Made by a program: the position numbers and the translations under genes. Below, piece after piece: positions 40,460 through 50,090 of a stretch of DNA of 64,000 nucleotides. The notes under the pieces are model-generated. The model saw only the letters and a list, made by a program, of their open reading frames with translations, made no database searches and was not told the DNA's origin. This DNA comes from Candidatus Woesearchaeota archaeon (GTDB lineage Archaea; Nanobdellota; Nanobdellia; Woesearchaeales; DSVV01). Location: NCBI GenBank assembly GCA_018661705.1, contig JABJHR010000001.1:52485-116484 (forward strand), read 5' to 3'. Position 1 is the stretch's first letter, and the number at the start of each line of letters is the position of its first letter.

Positions 40460-42339
40460 TTTCTTCCTCTTTGTCCAACATACAAACTCTTAACCAAACC
40501 TAAATCAGAAATATCCTCTACATTTCTATCTTCACGTAATCTTACAAATCTAGGGAAACGTAATGCAAAGCCTGATGAGTATGTTGGTGATTTTTGGATT
40601 TCTTCATAATGTACTTCTATAACTACTGTTGGTTTCACTGTAATGCTTTTACCCTTTTCTGATATAATATGTTTTTGTAACATTTCAGTAAGTTGTTTAA
40701 ATGTAACACCTTCTTCTTCTAACTCTTTAATTCCTGTTCCTACTTTTCCCATTTCTACTAAATTCCCTTCCTCATCTCTACATGCAATTAAAAAGCTTGT
40801 TAACCAGTTGCTTCTTTTACCTTCTCCCCATTCTGCACCAACAATTACTAAATCTAATGATTCCATGACTGGTTTTAGTTTAACACCAAACCCTACTCTT
40901 GATCCTGGTTTGTAAATTGCATTTAGGTTTTTAGCCATAAGACCTTCATTACCTGCATCTAATGATGCTTGATAAAACTTGTTAGCTTCTTCTTCTTTAT
41001 CAGTAATCATTATTCTTGATAAAACAATTTTTCTTGGTGTTGGATCAATTATTTTTCCTAGCAAAGCTCGTCTTTTATGAAATTCTTCCTTCAACAAACT
41101 TTTTCCATCATGATAAAGTATATCAAACACATTAACTTCTACTGGAAAGTTCTTAGCTAGTTCATCAATATTATATTTTCTTTTAATTCGTTGAGAAACA
41201 CTCTGAAAGGCCATGTATTGTGTTGTTTTTTTATTAAAACCAACAGCTTCAGAATCAAGAATTGCATTTTTAACTTTTACATGTTCTTTTACATACCTAA
41301 CAACATCAGGGAATTGTTCAGTAACGTCTTCAAAACCTCTTGTGAATAATACAATCTTTTCATCCATTATGTGGATTGCTAATCTAAAACCATCATATTT
41401 GTATTCAAGGGCACAAGGTGTCTTAACACGTTCAAACGCATCTTTAATATTTTGAGCTTTTTGGTAAAGCATTACCTTAATTGGTTTTCCAACTTTGATA
41501 TCAGTACTTTTTAATCCCTTTAATCCTTTTTCCCGCACAACTAAAACTACTTCTGACCAATCTGTTGTAATATTATAAGCTTCTTCTACACTGTCTAAGA
41601 AATAATTAAATAATTCTCTTGCTAATTCTTTTGTTTCACAAGCAATTGAATTTGTTTTTAATATTGAAATGGTATCAAATTCACTTTTTGTTTTAATAAC
41701 CTTGTCAACTTTAATTTTTTCTACTTCAATTGGTTTGTCTTTGTCCATGTAATAATATTTGTTGCCTTCTCCTGATAACTCTAAATTAGCAATTAAAGGA
41801 AAATGTGCCCATACAATAGCATCTCTTACACTACCTTGACCAACACCAACTCTTAGATCTTCTAAAACAGTTCTAATAATATATTTTGCTTCTAATGGTT
41901 TTGCACTTGTTAATAACTCTGCAACTAATTTAACTTTTCTATCAACTGTGCCAGATCCTTCAAGTTCTGCTAACTTTTGTAAATTATTAGAAACTTTTTT
42001 AATACTAAGATCTTGTGAAAATAATGTTACTTGTTTCTTTTTTTCAGTATATTCTTCTGCAACTAATCCTAAATCTCCAGTATTTTTCCATTTTTCTTCT
42101 ATTTTGTCTGTGTCAATACCAGTTGCAATGTTAATAGCTTTCAAAACTAATCTAGAAGCCATACCTACTTTTCTTTTATCCCAAGCAGGGAAAACTTTAC
42201 CTTCTAACAAAAGCATGATCAACGGAATATCTTCATCTTTAGTCTTCTTAATTAACTGAGAAACATAATATGTCTTTTCTAATCTTTTTGATGTGGATTC
42301 TAGCTTGTTGTATATCTCACATAAATCTATGTATTTCAT
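40456..42339 (-). CDS. lig: ATP-dependent DNA ligase
   Basis: 627 residues with the archaeal/eukaryotic ligase I layout: helical DNA-binding domain (LLTSAKPLEAKYIIRTVLED, LRVGVGQGSVRDAI), adenylation motif I EYKYDGFRLAIH with catalytic Lys, motif III ILDSEAVGF, motif IV EGLMAKNL, motif V SLDLVIVGAEWGEGKR and OB-fold end with RFPRFVRLREDR. It joins Okazaki fragments and repair nicks. A TATA box (ATATATAT, about 42363-42370) is upstream of the ATG. Confidence 0.95.
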   Translation of the reverse strand: MKYIDLCEIYNKLESTSKRLEKTYYVSQLIKKTKDEDIPLIMLLLEGKVFPAWDKRKVGMASRLVLKAINIATGIDTDKIEEKWKNTGDLGLVAEEYTEKKKQVTLFSQDLSIKKVSNNLQKLAELEGSGTVDRKVKLVAELLTSAKPLEAKYIIRTVLEDLRVGVGQGSVRDAIVWAHFPLIANLELSGEGNKYYYMDKDKPIEVEKIKVDKVIKTKSEFDTISILKTNSIACETKELARELFNYFLDSVEEAYNITTDWSEVVLVVREKGLKGLKSTDIKVGKPIKVMLYQKAQNIKDAFERVKTPCALEYKYDGFRLAIHIMDEKIVLFTRGFEDVTEQFPDVVRYVKEHVKVKNAILDSEAVGFNKKTTQYMAFQSVSQRIKRKYNIDELAKNFPVEVNVFDILYHDGKSLLKEEFHKRRALLGKIIDPTPRKIVLSRIMITDKEEEANKFYQASLDAGNEGLMAKNLNAIYKPGSRVGFGVKLKPVMESLDLVIVGAEWGEGKRSNWLTSFLIACRDEEGNLVEMGKVGTGIKELEEEGVTFKQLTEMLQKHIISEKGKSITVKPTVVIEVHYEEIQKSPTYSSGFALRFPRFVRLREDRNVEDISDLGLVKSLYVGQRGRN

Positions 42340-42472
42340 AGGGATTTGGGTTGTACTGGGATATATATAGTTTGTGGTGGATTATAACTTCAACTCAGAT
42401 TGAACTTTTCGCTAGGTATTTATATTAGCTTGTATATATAGTAGAATATTGTTTAACATGGAGGTAAATAAA

Positions 42473-43228
42473 ATGGAACATAAAACAGGACATATGATTG
42501 TATTTGGAATAATCCTTGTGTTACTTGCAGGAATGTTATATTCAATTGGAACTAAAGATTACGTAATAAACCAAGGAAACATGAATAAGATTAGTGTTAG
42601 TGGAGATGCTGAATCAGACGTAATGCCTGATGAAGTAGAAATTAGTTTTAGTGTTGTAACAGATGGTAAAGATGCTGCAACAGTACAAGAACAAAATTCA
42701 GAAAAAATGAATGCAGTTATGGCGGCATTAGAAAAAGCTGGTCTTGATGAAAATGAGATTGAAACTACTGATTATAATCTTTATCCGTTGAAAGAATATG
42801 ATTATGTGTTGAAAAAACAAGTAGATAAAGGTTACAGATTAACACAAACAATCAAAGTAACAACAACAGATATAGACAAAACAGGAGAATTATTAACAGT
42901 TGGTGTACAAAACGGTGCTAACAAAATTAGTAATATTAATTTCCAACTTTCAAAAAAGTTAGAAAAGCAAGTTAAAGATGAATTAGTTAAAGAAGCAACA
43001 ACTAATGCAAAAGAAAAAGCAAAAACATTAGCTAAAAACTTAGATGTGAAAATGGGAAAAGCAATTTCAATCTCCGAAAGCAACTATTACACACCTAGAT
43101 ATTATGCAGGTGGTTTTGGAGAAGAAGCAATTGAAGAAATGGCAGTTATGGATGCAGTTTCCTCTAAGATCAGCCCTGAACAAGTTGGTGTTAGTCTTAG
43201 TATAAATGTAGATTTTGCAATTGTTTAA
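42473..43228 (+). CDS. SIMPL-domain (DUF541) protein
   Basis: 251 residues: N-terminal membrane anchor (MIVFGIILVLLAGMLYSIG), then SVSGDAESDVMPDEVEISFS, GLDENEIETTDYNLYPLKEY and KEKAKTLAKNLDVKMGKAIS, the standard SIMPL pattern of envelope proteins whose function is not established. GGAGGT 7 nt upstream fixes the ATG at 42473. Faces the outside of the membrane. Confidence 0.85.
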   Translation: MEHKTGHMIVFGIILVLLAGMLYSIGTKDYVINQGNMNKISVSGDAESDVMPDEVEISFSVVTDGKDAATVQEQNSEKMNAVMAALEKAGLDENEIETTDYNLYPLKEYDYVLKKQVDKGYRLTQTIKVTTTDIDKTGELLTVGVQNGANKISNINFQLSKKLEKQVKDELVKEATTNAKEKAKTLAKNLDVKMGKAISISESNYYTPRYYAGGFGEEAIEEMAVMDAVSSKISPEQVGVSLSINVDFAIV

Positions 43229-43265
43229 TTGTTTTATTTTTTTCTTTTATTTTTCTTCTATTTTA

Positions 43266-44234
43266 TTAGAAATCTACAGGAAATAAAAATCTTCTTGCAA
43301 TTAAATACAAGATAAAGATACAAATCAATATAATTCCTTTCTTTTTGTTAATATCCTCGTCTTTATGTAAGAAATAGAAGATTAAGAATCCAGTAAAGAT
43401 TTTAACAGGTAAATCTAGATAAACTAAAACATTTGGAACAGTATATGTTGAAATCATTGCCCCAATTCCAATGCCCATCATTGGGTTTGTGATATTGCTA
43501 CCTAACAAAATTCCTGCAGAAATATCTTTTTTGTGTTTTAATGCTGCAATTAAAGATGTTGTTAGTTCTGGCAAAGCAGATGCAATACCTAAAATAAACA
43601 CACCAAAGAATGATGCACTGATTGGTAAAGTAGAAACTAAAACAGTTGATGCAGCAAGTACTTTCTCTGCACTAAGTGCCATAATTAAAAAGCAAATAAA
43701 AATAAGAAAAAAACTTGTACCAATCCCAAAATTAGTTAATCCATCCTTGTTTTTCTTTTCAATTTTTTTTGTTCTGTCTAAATAAAATAAGTATGCAATA
43801 TAGAGAATAAACATAATAGCTCCTTCCCATCTTGTGATTACTCCACCAATTGCAAAAAGCCATGTAAGAATAGCAGCTACAATTAATGCTCCTGCTTCTT
43901 TAAATAAGTTTTTCTTGACAACAACAACTGTTGCAATCAATCCTAAAACACCAAGAATAATATTTTGTTGAAATATATCAGAACCAACACTTGTTCCTAA
44001 TAATAATCCTGAAAGAGTCTGCATCTGGGATGGATCTCTCACAATATCAACACTACCAACAATATGAGTCATGATTTCAGGAATGCTTGTACCAATAGAA
44101 AGAATTGTTAATCCAATAAAAGTTCCACTTAATCCAAAGTGTCCTGCTAGTTTAATTGCATTCTTAATAATAACTTCCGCTAACAAAAGTATTAGAATTA
44201 CACCAGCAAGTACAACAATTACCTCAGTTAACAA
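43266..44234 (-). CDS. Ca2+/Na+ antiporter (CaCA family)
   Basis: 322 residues with about ten membrane segments and the two alpha repeats GLTILSIGTSIPEIMTHIVG and GIASALPELTTSLIAALK followed by ILLGSNITNPMMGI, each with the acidic residue that coordinates the cation. Starts with TTG at 44234, supported by GAGGTG 5 nt upstream. Exports Ca2+ in exchange for Na+ or H+. Confidence 0.87.
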   Translation of the reverse strand: MLTEVIVVLAGVILILLLAEVIIKNAIKLAGHFGLSGTFIGLTILSIGTSIPEIMTHIVGSVDIVRDPSQMQTLSGLLLGTSVGSDIFQQNIILGVLGLIATVVVVKKNLFKEAGALIVAAILTWLFAIGGVITRWEGAIMFILYIAYLFYLDRTKKIEKKNKDGLTNFGIGTSFFLIFICFLIMALSAEKVLAASTVLVSTLPISASFFGVFILGIASALPELTTSLIAALKHKKDISAGILLGSNITNPMMGIGIGAMISTYTVPNVLVYLDLPVKIFTGFLIFYFLHKDEDINKKKGIILICIFILYLIARRFLFPVDF

Positions 44235-44283
44235 CTAATCACCTCTTTTAATGGGTTTAAGTGTTAAGGGTTTATATATTTTT

Positions 44284-45435
44284 TTAGAAATCTAAATCAT
44301 CAAAGATTACATAACCGCCTTCTCTGATAATGATTTTTTCAGAACCGTCTTTGTAAATAAGTTTACCAACTCTGATTTTTGGGTTGTTGAGTGCAAAATC
44401 TTGGTGGTGAGCTAAAGCTTTTACATCAAATGGTGTTGGAAATCCGCCAATATGTGTTGCATTACCTAATGCAAAATGAGGTGAACTTTTTTCAACCTCT
44501 AACATGCTGAATGAGTCACTTCTTGCTTCGCTGTTTAATCCAAATGCAACTTCTGCAATATATCCCCACATTGGTTCTTTTGCTAGCTTTTTTCTTTGAA
44601 GCTCTGCAATTCTAGAATGACCAATAATATCAGTAACAAAACCATTTTTGATTTCATAAACAACTAAACCTTCTGCTTGGTATACTGGTATTTCACCATT
44701 TGTTTTTGTTTCAATTATTCCATCTTTATCTTTAAGTTTAATTCCTTTTTCTTCATAAAACTTTTCCATTTCTTTTACATGTTTGTCTTTTCCGTTCTCA
44801 ACTAAATAATTTAACAAACTACCTTCGAATTGAATTGCAAATATTTCTCCAAAAGGAATATTTCCTAGGCCCTTACCTTTATTTTTATGAATAAATCCTA
44901 AATCTTCTTTCCAGTCTACATGTCTTACATCAAATTCAACTTTATGAGAACTTGCAAACTCAAAAACAATTGAGACAACATCTTTTAATAATGGTTTTAT
45001 CATAGCTCCTCGTTTTTGTATGTCTTTTGGATCTCCTAACATGACACCATCTAACATTTCATCATCAAAATTAGGACTGCTACCTACTCTAAAGTTTAAT
45101 TCATCTTTTAATATGCTTAAAGGTCTTGTTGCTGAGAATTTAGGAAGACACCAAACAATATCAGCTTCTTTTAATGCATCAACAATTTTAACTTCTTCAT
45201 CATTTTGTTCACCTTTATCAGGTAAATCAGCATTATTAAATTTTGTTTCTTCATAATCAAGGGTTGGTAATAATTTTATTCCTAATGTTTTATCTTCTTC
45301 TAAGATTTCAACCCACTCTGCTACTAATTCTCTTCTTTCCATACTAGAATCATCAATCATAAAAAGAAATTTCTCACCTTTTGATGGATTAAAAGTTTGT
45401 TTTATAAAAGATATTAAGTCAAATTCATTTTCCAT
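44284..45435 (-). CDS. M29-like aminopeptidase family protein
   Basis: 383 residues. The C-terminal block IAEVAFGLNSEARSD, SSPHFALGNATHIGG and LAHHQDFALNNP resembles the metal-binding core of aminopeptidase T/M29 enzymes (E-x-A-x-G, H-x-A-x-G, H-x-D). GNIPFGEIFAIQFEGSL in the middle also fits. Substrates are peptides with free N-termini; the exact specificity is unclear. Confidence 0.72.
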   Translation of the reverse strand: MENEFDLISFIKQTFNPSKGEKFLFMIDDSSMERRELVAEWVEILEEDKTLGIKLLPTLDYEETKFNNADLPDKGEQNDEEVKIVDALKEADIVWCLPKFSATRPLSILKDELNFRVGSSPNFDDEMLDGVMLGDPKDIQKRGAMIKPLLKDVVSIVFEFASSHKVEFDVRHVDWKEDLGFIHKNKGKGLGNIPFGEIFAIQFEGSLLNYLVENGKDKHVKEMEKFYEEKGIKLKDKDGIIETKTNGEIPVYQAEGLVVYEIKNGFVTDIIGHSRIAELQRKKLAKEPMWGYIAEVAFGLNSEARSDSFSMLEVEKSSPHFALGNATHIGGFPTPFDVKALAHHQDFALNNPKIRVGKLIYKDGSEKIIIREGGYVIFDDLDF

Positions 45436-45517
45436 CGTATTTAGAAGAAGAATGTGGTTATTTATAAAGCTTTTCTAAAACATTAACTTAATTCTCGTTG
45501 ACCTTAAATCAACAAGA

Positions 45518-45525
45518 TTTATATA
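45518..45525 (+). promoter_or_regulatory. TATA box of the 45549 gene
   Basis: TTTATATA, about 27 bases before the ATG. Confidence 0.55.
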
Positions 45526-45548
45526 CTAGTTTTACTTACCTTGTCATA

Positions 45549-45950
45549 ATGCCGACTAAAATTACAATAATCAGAGTTAGAAAACCTGTACAAGGCAATA
45601 TCAATCATGAATTACAATGGTTAGGTTCTAGTCTAGGATTGTTTGGGCTAAGAGATAAAGATAAAAGTTGTTTTCGATTATTTATTGAATTAATTAAATC
45701 AACAAAAAAAGGAAAAGCTCTTAGCAGTGATGATCTTGCAAATAAGTTACATCTTTCTCGAGGAACAGTTGTACATCATTTACATAAATTACAAAATTCT
45801 GGAATTATTGTATCTGAAAATAAAGGATATCTTCTAAGAGTTAATCGTCTGAAAAATCTCATTTTGGAAATAGAAAAAGATATGAAAAGAACATTAGATG
45901 ATATGAAAGAAATGGCAGATGAAATTGATAAAAAGTTGGGTGGTAATTAA
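45549..45950 (+). CDS. Winged-helix regulator with C-terminal coiled coil
   Basis: 133 residues. The HTH LSSDDLANKLHLSRGTVVHH followed by LHKLQNSGIIVSENKGYLLR is ArsR/HTH_20-like; the C-terminal MKRTLDDMKEMADEIDKKL forms a coiled coil for dimerisation. The TATA box fixes the ATG 51 bases inside the longest frame. Confidence 0.82.
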   Translation: MPTKITIIRVRKPVQGNINHELQWLGSSLGLFGLRDKDKSCFRLFIELIKSTKKGKALSSDDLANKLHLSRGTVVHHLHKLQNSGIIVSENKGYLLRVNRLKNLILEIEKDMKRTLDDMKEMADEIDKKLGGN

Positions 45951-46002
45951 TTAGTATTTCTGTTTTCTTGGAAAAATAAATAATTGTTGTTACTAAATTT
46001 AT

Positions 46003-46710
46003 TTAAATTCTATCTGGATAATCACTAATTATTCCATCTACACCATTAGAAATGTATTTTTTTATTTTATCCTTATCATTTAATGTCCAAACATTTACTT
46101 TTATTCCACGAGAGTGCATTGCATGAACTAAACCTTTAGTTGCTAATGCATAATGGATGTTTAATGTGTGTGATTTTATTTCTTGAAGTAAACTTACTAA
46201 CATTTTTTTTGTAATTGGCATGAATAACCTTGCAAAAGAGATCATTAATCTATCATGAAATTCTGTTTTTCCTACATAAAAAATAAATGCCGTCTTGAAT
46301 TTCTTAACTTTTTGTAATACTTCTGGCTGTCCAGAAGAAATAATTATATTTTTAACTTTATGGCTCTGCAAAACTTCCAACACTTGTTCAACATCTTGCT
46401 TTTTCTTGATTTCAATATTTAATTCAATTTTATCTTGTACAAAAAATAAAACTTCTTCTAATGTTGGAATTTTTTCACCTTCACCCGCATCTAACTCTCT
46501 TATCTTTTCAAGAGTCATTTCAGAAACTTTGCCTTTGCCATTCGTGGTTCTTTCTAAGTTATCGTCATGAATGACAACAACATCTCCAGATTTACAAACA
46601 TGAACATCAATTTCAATTTGATTAACGCCTAAATCAATTGCTTTCTTAATAGATCGTAATGTGTTTTCAGGTTCATGCCCGCAAGCTCCTCTATGTCCAA
46701 TTTTTAGCAT
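46003..46710 (-). CDS. Glycerophosphodiester phosphodiesterase
   Basis: 235 residues, GDPD TIM barrel: IGHRGACGHEPENTLRSIKK (catalytic HR and E), IEIDVHVCKSGDVVVIHDDN, LERTTNGKG, and VNVWTLNDKDKIKKYISNGV near the end. Hydrolyses glycerophosphodiesters to glycerol-phosphate and alcohol. No signal peptide, so cytoplasmic. Confidence 0.92.
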   Translation of the reverse strand: MLKIGHRGACGHEPENTLRSIKKAIDLGVNQIEIDVHVCKSGDVVVIHDDNLERTTNGKGKVSEMTLEKIRELDAGEGEKIPTLEEVLFFVQDKIELNIEIKKKQDVEQVLEVLQSHKVKNIIISSGQPEVLQKVKKFKTAFIFYVGKTEFHDRLMISFARLFMPITKKMLVSLLQEIKSHTLNIHYALATKGLVHAMHSRGIKVNVWTLNDKDKIKKYISNGVDGIISDYPDRI

Positions 46711-46810
46711 TTCTTGTCTAAAAATAAACTTCTATAAAAAAGTTATTGAACTATACAATCTATGATTTATCAAATAATTAACAAAACCACTCCCCAATAG
46801 TCCTAAAATC

Positions 46811-46820
46811 TTATATAAAT
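46811..46820 (+). promoter_or_regulatory. TATA box of the glycogen synthase gene
   Basis: TTATATAAAT, centre 26 bases before the ATG at 46841. Confidence 0.55.
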
Positions 46821-46840
46821 AAATACATAATATGTATGAT

Positions 46841-48646
46841 ATGGGTAGTCCGAAGGCTAATGTATTATTTGAAGTGAGTTGGGAAGTATGCAACAAAGTA
46901 GGTGGGATTTATACAGTTGTGAAATCAAAAGCAGACTTAATTAATTCAGCATACGAAGATTATTACTTAATCGGGCCTTATGTAGAGAACAAAGCAAAAG
47001 AAACATTTAATGAAGAAACACCTTCTAAAGAATTAGCAAAAATCTTTTCAGAATTAGCAGGACAAGGAATAACTTGTTATTTTGGAGAATGGTTAATTAA
47101 AGGAAAACCAAAAGTAATTTTGATGGATGTTTCTAAAGCAACAGATCAAATTAATTCCCTAAAAAAAAGATATTGGGATAACTATCAAATTGATTCTCTT
47201 AATGCAGAATGGACATTTGAAGAACCAATGTTATGGTCGACTGCTGCTGGAATGTTAATTGAGAAATTTGCACAACAAAATGAAAACAAAAACATAGTTA
47301 CACATTGTCATGAATGGATGGCTGGTTTTGCTGCTTTGCATTTAAAATCTGTAAATGCTAACGTTGGAACTGTGTTTACAACACATGCAACAATGTTAGG
47401 TAGAACATTATGTGGTTCAGGACGACAATTGTATGAAGAACTAGAACATTTAGATCCTAAAAAAGAAGCATATAACTACAATATTCAAGATAAATACCTA
47501 ACAGAGCTTGCATGTGCACAAAATGCTGATGTTTTCACAACTGTTTCTGAAATTACGTCAATGGAAGCTGAGAAAATTCTTGGAAGAAAAGCAGATGTTT
47601 TATTGTTAAATGGTTTAGATATTGAAAAATTTCCTAGTTTTGAGGAACTTTCTATTAAACATAGAATTTATCGAGAGAAAATTAGAGAATTTGTTGCATA
47701 TCATTTTTTCCCTTATTACTCTTTTGATTTATCACAAACATTATTGTTTTTTATTGTGGGAAGGTATGAATTCAAAAATAAAGGAATTGATATTTTCATT
47801 AAAGCTTTAGGTAAACTAAATCAAATGATGAGAGAAAATAATTCTAAAAAAACTATTATTGTGTTTTTCTGGATTCCACATGAAGTACATGGTGCAAAAT
47901 TAGAATTATCTGAAAATAAAATGAATTATTTGCATCTGAAGGATTTTGTCGTGGACAACCAAAAGCATGTTCAACAACAAATTTTAAATCATATTATTGG
48001 TTCAGAAAAACATGTTGAATCATCAGAACACTTATCTACGCAAGCAATGTTTTCTGATGAATTTCTGTTAGGGGCAAGAAAACTAAATCTTAAATTTAAA
48101 AAACAAGGTAATCCTTTACTTGTAACTCATAATTTATCAGACGAGAAAAATGATGAAATTATAAAAGCACTTCTTGCTGAAGGTCTTGATAATAAAGAAG
48201 ATGATAAAGTTAAAGCTATTTTTTATCCTGTTTATCTTACTGGTGTTGATGGATTAATTGATCTTCCATATTATGATTGTTTGCAAGGTTGTCATTTCGG
48301 TTTATTCCCTAGTTATTATGAACCCTGGGGTTATACACCATTAGAAAGTGCTGCACTTGGTGTTCCTTCATTAACAACTGACTTAGGAGGGTATGGTAGA
48401 TTTTTATTAAGTAAAAAAGAAGGGAACGATGGGGTTTATGTATTAAATAGGTTTGGTGTGAATGAAAATAAAGTAATTAATGATTTTTCTAAATCTTTGT
48501 TTGATTATACTTTGTTGAGAGAAAAAGAAAGAGTTGAGCAAAAAATGTTAGCAAAGAAAGTTGCAGGTCTTGCAGATTGGAGTCAATTTGTTAAATTTTA
48601 TTTTGAGGCGCACAATAAAGCATTGGAAAAAAGAGGAGGAAATTAA
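46841..48646 (+). CDS. GT3-family glycogen synthase
   Basis: 601 residues. VLFEVSWEVCNKVGGIYTVV, THCHEWMAGFAALHLK, VFTTHATMLGRTLCGSGRQL and the C-terminal FPSYYEPWGYTPLESAALGV (EX7E motif) are those of eukaryotic-type GYS (GT3), distinct from bacterial GlgA (GT5). It would elongate alpha-1,4-glucan from UDP-glucose. The ATG at 46841 (9 bases into the longest frame) matches the TATA spacing. GalT follows after a family B repeat. Confidence 0.9.
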   Translation: MGSPKANVLFEVSWEVCNKVGGIYTVVKSKADLINSAYEDYYLIGPYVENKAKETFNEETPSKELAKIFSELAGQGITCYFGEWLIKGKPKVILMDVSKATDQINSLKKRYWDNYQIDSLNAEWTFEEPMLWSTAAGMLIEKFAQQNENKNIVTHCHEWMAGFAALHLKSVNANVGTVFTTHATMLGRTLCGSGRQLYEELEHLDPKKEAYNYNIQDKYLTELACAQNADVFTTVSEITSMEAEKILGRKADVLLLNGLDIEKFPSFEELSIKHRIYREKIREFVAYHFFPYYSFDLSQTLLFFIVGRYEFKNKGIDIFIKALGKLNQMMRENNSKKTIIVFFWIPHEVHGAKLELSENKMNYLHLKDFVVDNQKHVQQQILNHIIGSEKHVESSEHLSTQAMFSDEFLLGARKLNLKFKKQGNPLLVTHNLSDEKNDEIIKALLAEGLDNKEDDKVKAIFYPVYLTGVDGLIDLPYYDCLQGCHFGLFPSYYEPWGYTPLESAALGVPSLTTDLGGYGRFLLSKKEGNDGVYVLNRFGVNENKVINDFSKSLFDYTLLREKERVEQKMLAKKVAGLADWSQFVKFYFEAHNKALEKRGGN

Positions 48647-48649
48647 GGT

Positions 48650-48815
48650 TTTAAGTAAGTAGTAAGAGGTAAGAAGTGGGTAAATAGTAAATTAGTTATT
48701 AGTTTTTTGGTATTTGATTTTTGTGTGAAGAACAAATAATAAAAACTGAATAACTACTTACTTGTCAACTTATCACCCACTTCAGACTTCAAACTTCAAA
48801 CTTATTACTTCAAGT
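48650..48815. repeat. Family B dyad element between glycogen synthase and galT
   Basis: TTTTAAGTAAGTAGTAAGAG on the left pairs with CTTCAAACTTATTACTTC-like sequence on the right; the centre AATAACTACTTACTTG is similar to others. Confidence 0.6.
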
Positions 48816-48827
48816 CTATAATTTAAA

Positions 48828-49811
48828 ATGACTGAACTAAGAAAAGACTATCTGTTGGAAAGATATGTTATAATTGCAGCTGGTAGAGGAAAAAGGCCAC
48901 ATCAATTTACAGATGAGAAAAAAGAAACCTCTGCAAAAAAATGTTTTTTCTGTCCAGGTAGTGAAGATCAGACTCCTAAAGAAATTTATCGTGTTGGAAG
49001 TGCCAATGATTGGAAAATAAGAGTTTTTCCTAATAAATTTGCAGCAGTTAACGAAAATAGGGATAAGAATGATGCAGAAATAAAAACACATAATGAATTT
49101 TTTACATTTGCAGAAGGTGTTGGAAATCATGAAGTAGTTGTAGAAACACCCGATCATGAAAAACAATTAGTTGATTTAGATGTTGATGAGATGGTTGATG
49201 TATTTAAGACATATATTCTAAGAATCAAAGAATTAGAACAAAAAAAAGATGTAAAATATGTTCTTGTTTTTAAGAATCATGGAAAAGATGCAGGAACTAG
49301 CCTAGTTCATTCTCATTCACAAATTGTTGCATATAATTTAGTTCCTACAATTATTCAACAAAAAGAAAAAGCAATTGCTAAATATGCAGAAAAAGCTGCA
49401 AATAATAATTCAGAACCTCATTGCGCCTATTGCAAAATATTAAACATTGAAAAAACTAGCGATAGAAAAGTTTTTGAAAATAATAATTTTGTTTGCTTTA
49501 CACCGTATGCGTCAAGAATGCCTTATGAAGTCTTATTTTTCCCCAAAAGGCATGTTGTGAGTGTAAAATATCTTAATGATGGTGAATTATATGATTTATG
49601 TGATCTCTTAAAAAAAGTTTTAGTTAAATTAAAAGAATTTAATGCATCTTATAATTTTTATTTGCATAATGGAACTGGCAAAGAACATCAATTTCATTTT
49701 CATGTTGAACTTTTACCTAGAATTACTAAATGGGCAGGGTTTGAGCTAGGCAGTGAAACAATCATTAATACAACTTCTCCAGAAGATGCTGCTTTGTTTT
49801 ATAGGGAATAA
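48828..49811 (+). CDS. galT: Galactose-1-phosphate uridylyltransferase (GalT-like)
   Basis: 327 residues of the HIT superfamily. CFFCPGSEDQTP (zinc cysteines), NKFAAVNENRD, EVVVETPDHEKQLVDLDVDE, GTSLVHSHSQIVAYNLVP (HxHxQ catalytic triad, His transiently uridylylated), CAYCKI and a C-terminal HFHVELLPR. It could exchange UMP between UDP-glucose and sugar phosphates, or act on other nucleotidyl sugars (an ADP-type member is possible). The gene follows glycogen synthase. Confidence 0.88.
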   Translation: MTELRKDYLLERYVIIAAGRGKRPHQFTDEKKETSAKKCFFCPGSEDQTPKEIYRVGSANDWKIRVFPNKFAAVNENRDKNDAEIKTHNEFFTFAEGVGNHEVVVETPDHEKQLVDLDVDEMVDVFKTYILRIKELEQKKDVKYVLVFKNHGKDAGTSLVHSHSQIVAYNLVPTIIQQKEKAIAKYAEKAANNNSEPHCAYCKILNIEKTSDRKVFENNNFVCFTPYASRMPYEVLFFPKRHVVSVKYLNDGELYDLCDLLKKVLVKLKEFNASYNFYLHNGTGKEHQFHFHVELLPRITKWAGFELGSETIINTTSPEDAALFYRE

Positions 49812-49843
49812 TTTCTAATTTCTTTAGAAAATAATGCACGGGC

Positions 49844-49952
49844 AAAAAATAACAACAATAATGGTTCAGACGGTCTTTTTCTCTCTTTGTTCGAAAAAGC
49901 CTTACTCGGCTCATTATATTCGCCTCGCCTGACCATTGTTGTTATTCTTTGT
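49844..49952 (+). repeat. Family A structured element, copy A6
   Basis: AAAAAATAACAACA/TGTTGTTATTCTTT ends. Inner stem changed on both sides: GGTTCAGACGG with CGCCTGACC in place of GGCACAGACGG with CGCCTGGCC. Hairpin 1 GGTCTTTTTC...GAAAAAGCC. Right after it is a short family C copy. Confidence 0.78.
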
Positions 49953-49974
49953 ATAAAAAAATGAAATTAAAAAA

Positions 49975-50016
49975 CTCTACAACACTAGGTCCGAAGGACA
50001 TGTCACTCACAAATTG
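49975..50016 (+). repeat. Short family C element, copy C3
   Basis: CTCTACAACACTAGGTCCGA and AGGACATGTCACTCACAAAT; the hairpin GTCC-GAA-GGAC is intact. The A/T-rich half of long copies is missing. Confidence 0.65.
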
Positions 50017-50090
50017 GTTTTTTATTAATTTTTTTTTTAAATTTTAATATTCGTAAACTATATATATGATTCTTAATATTGAATGAATAA

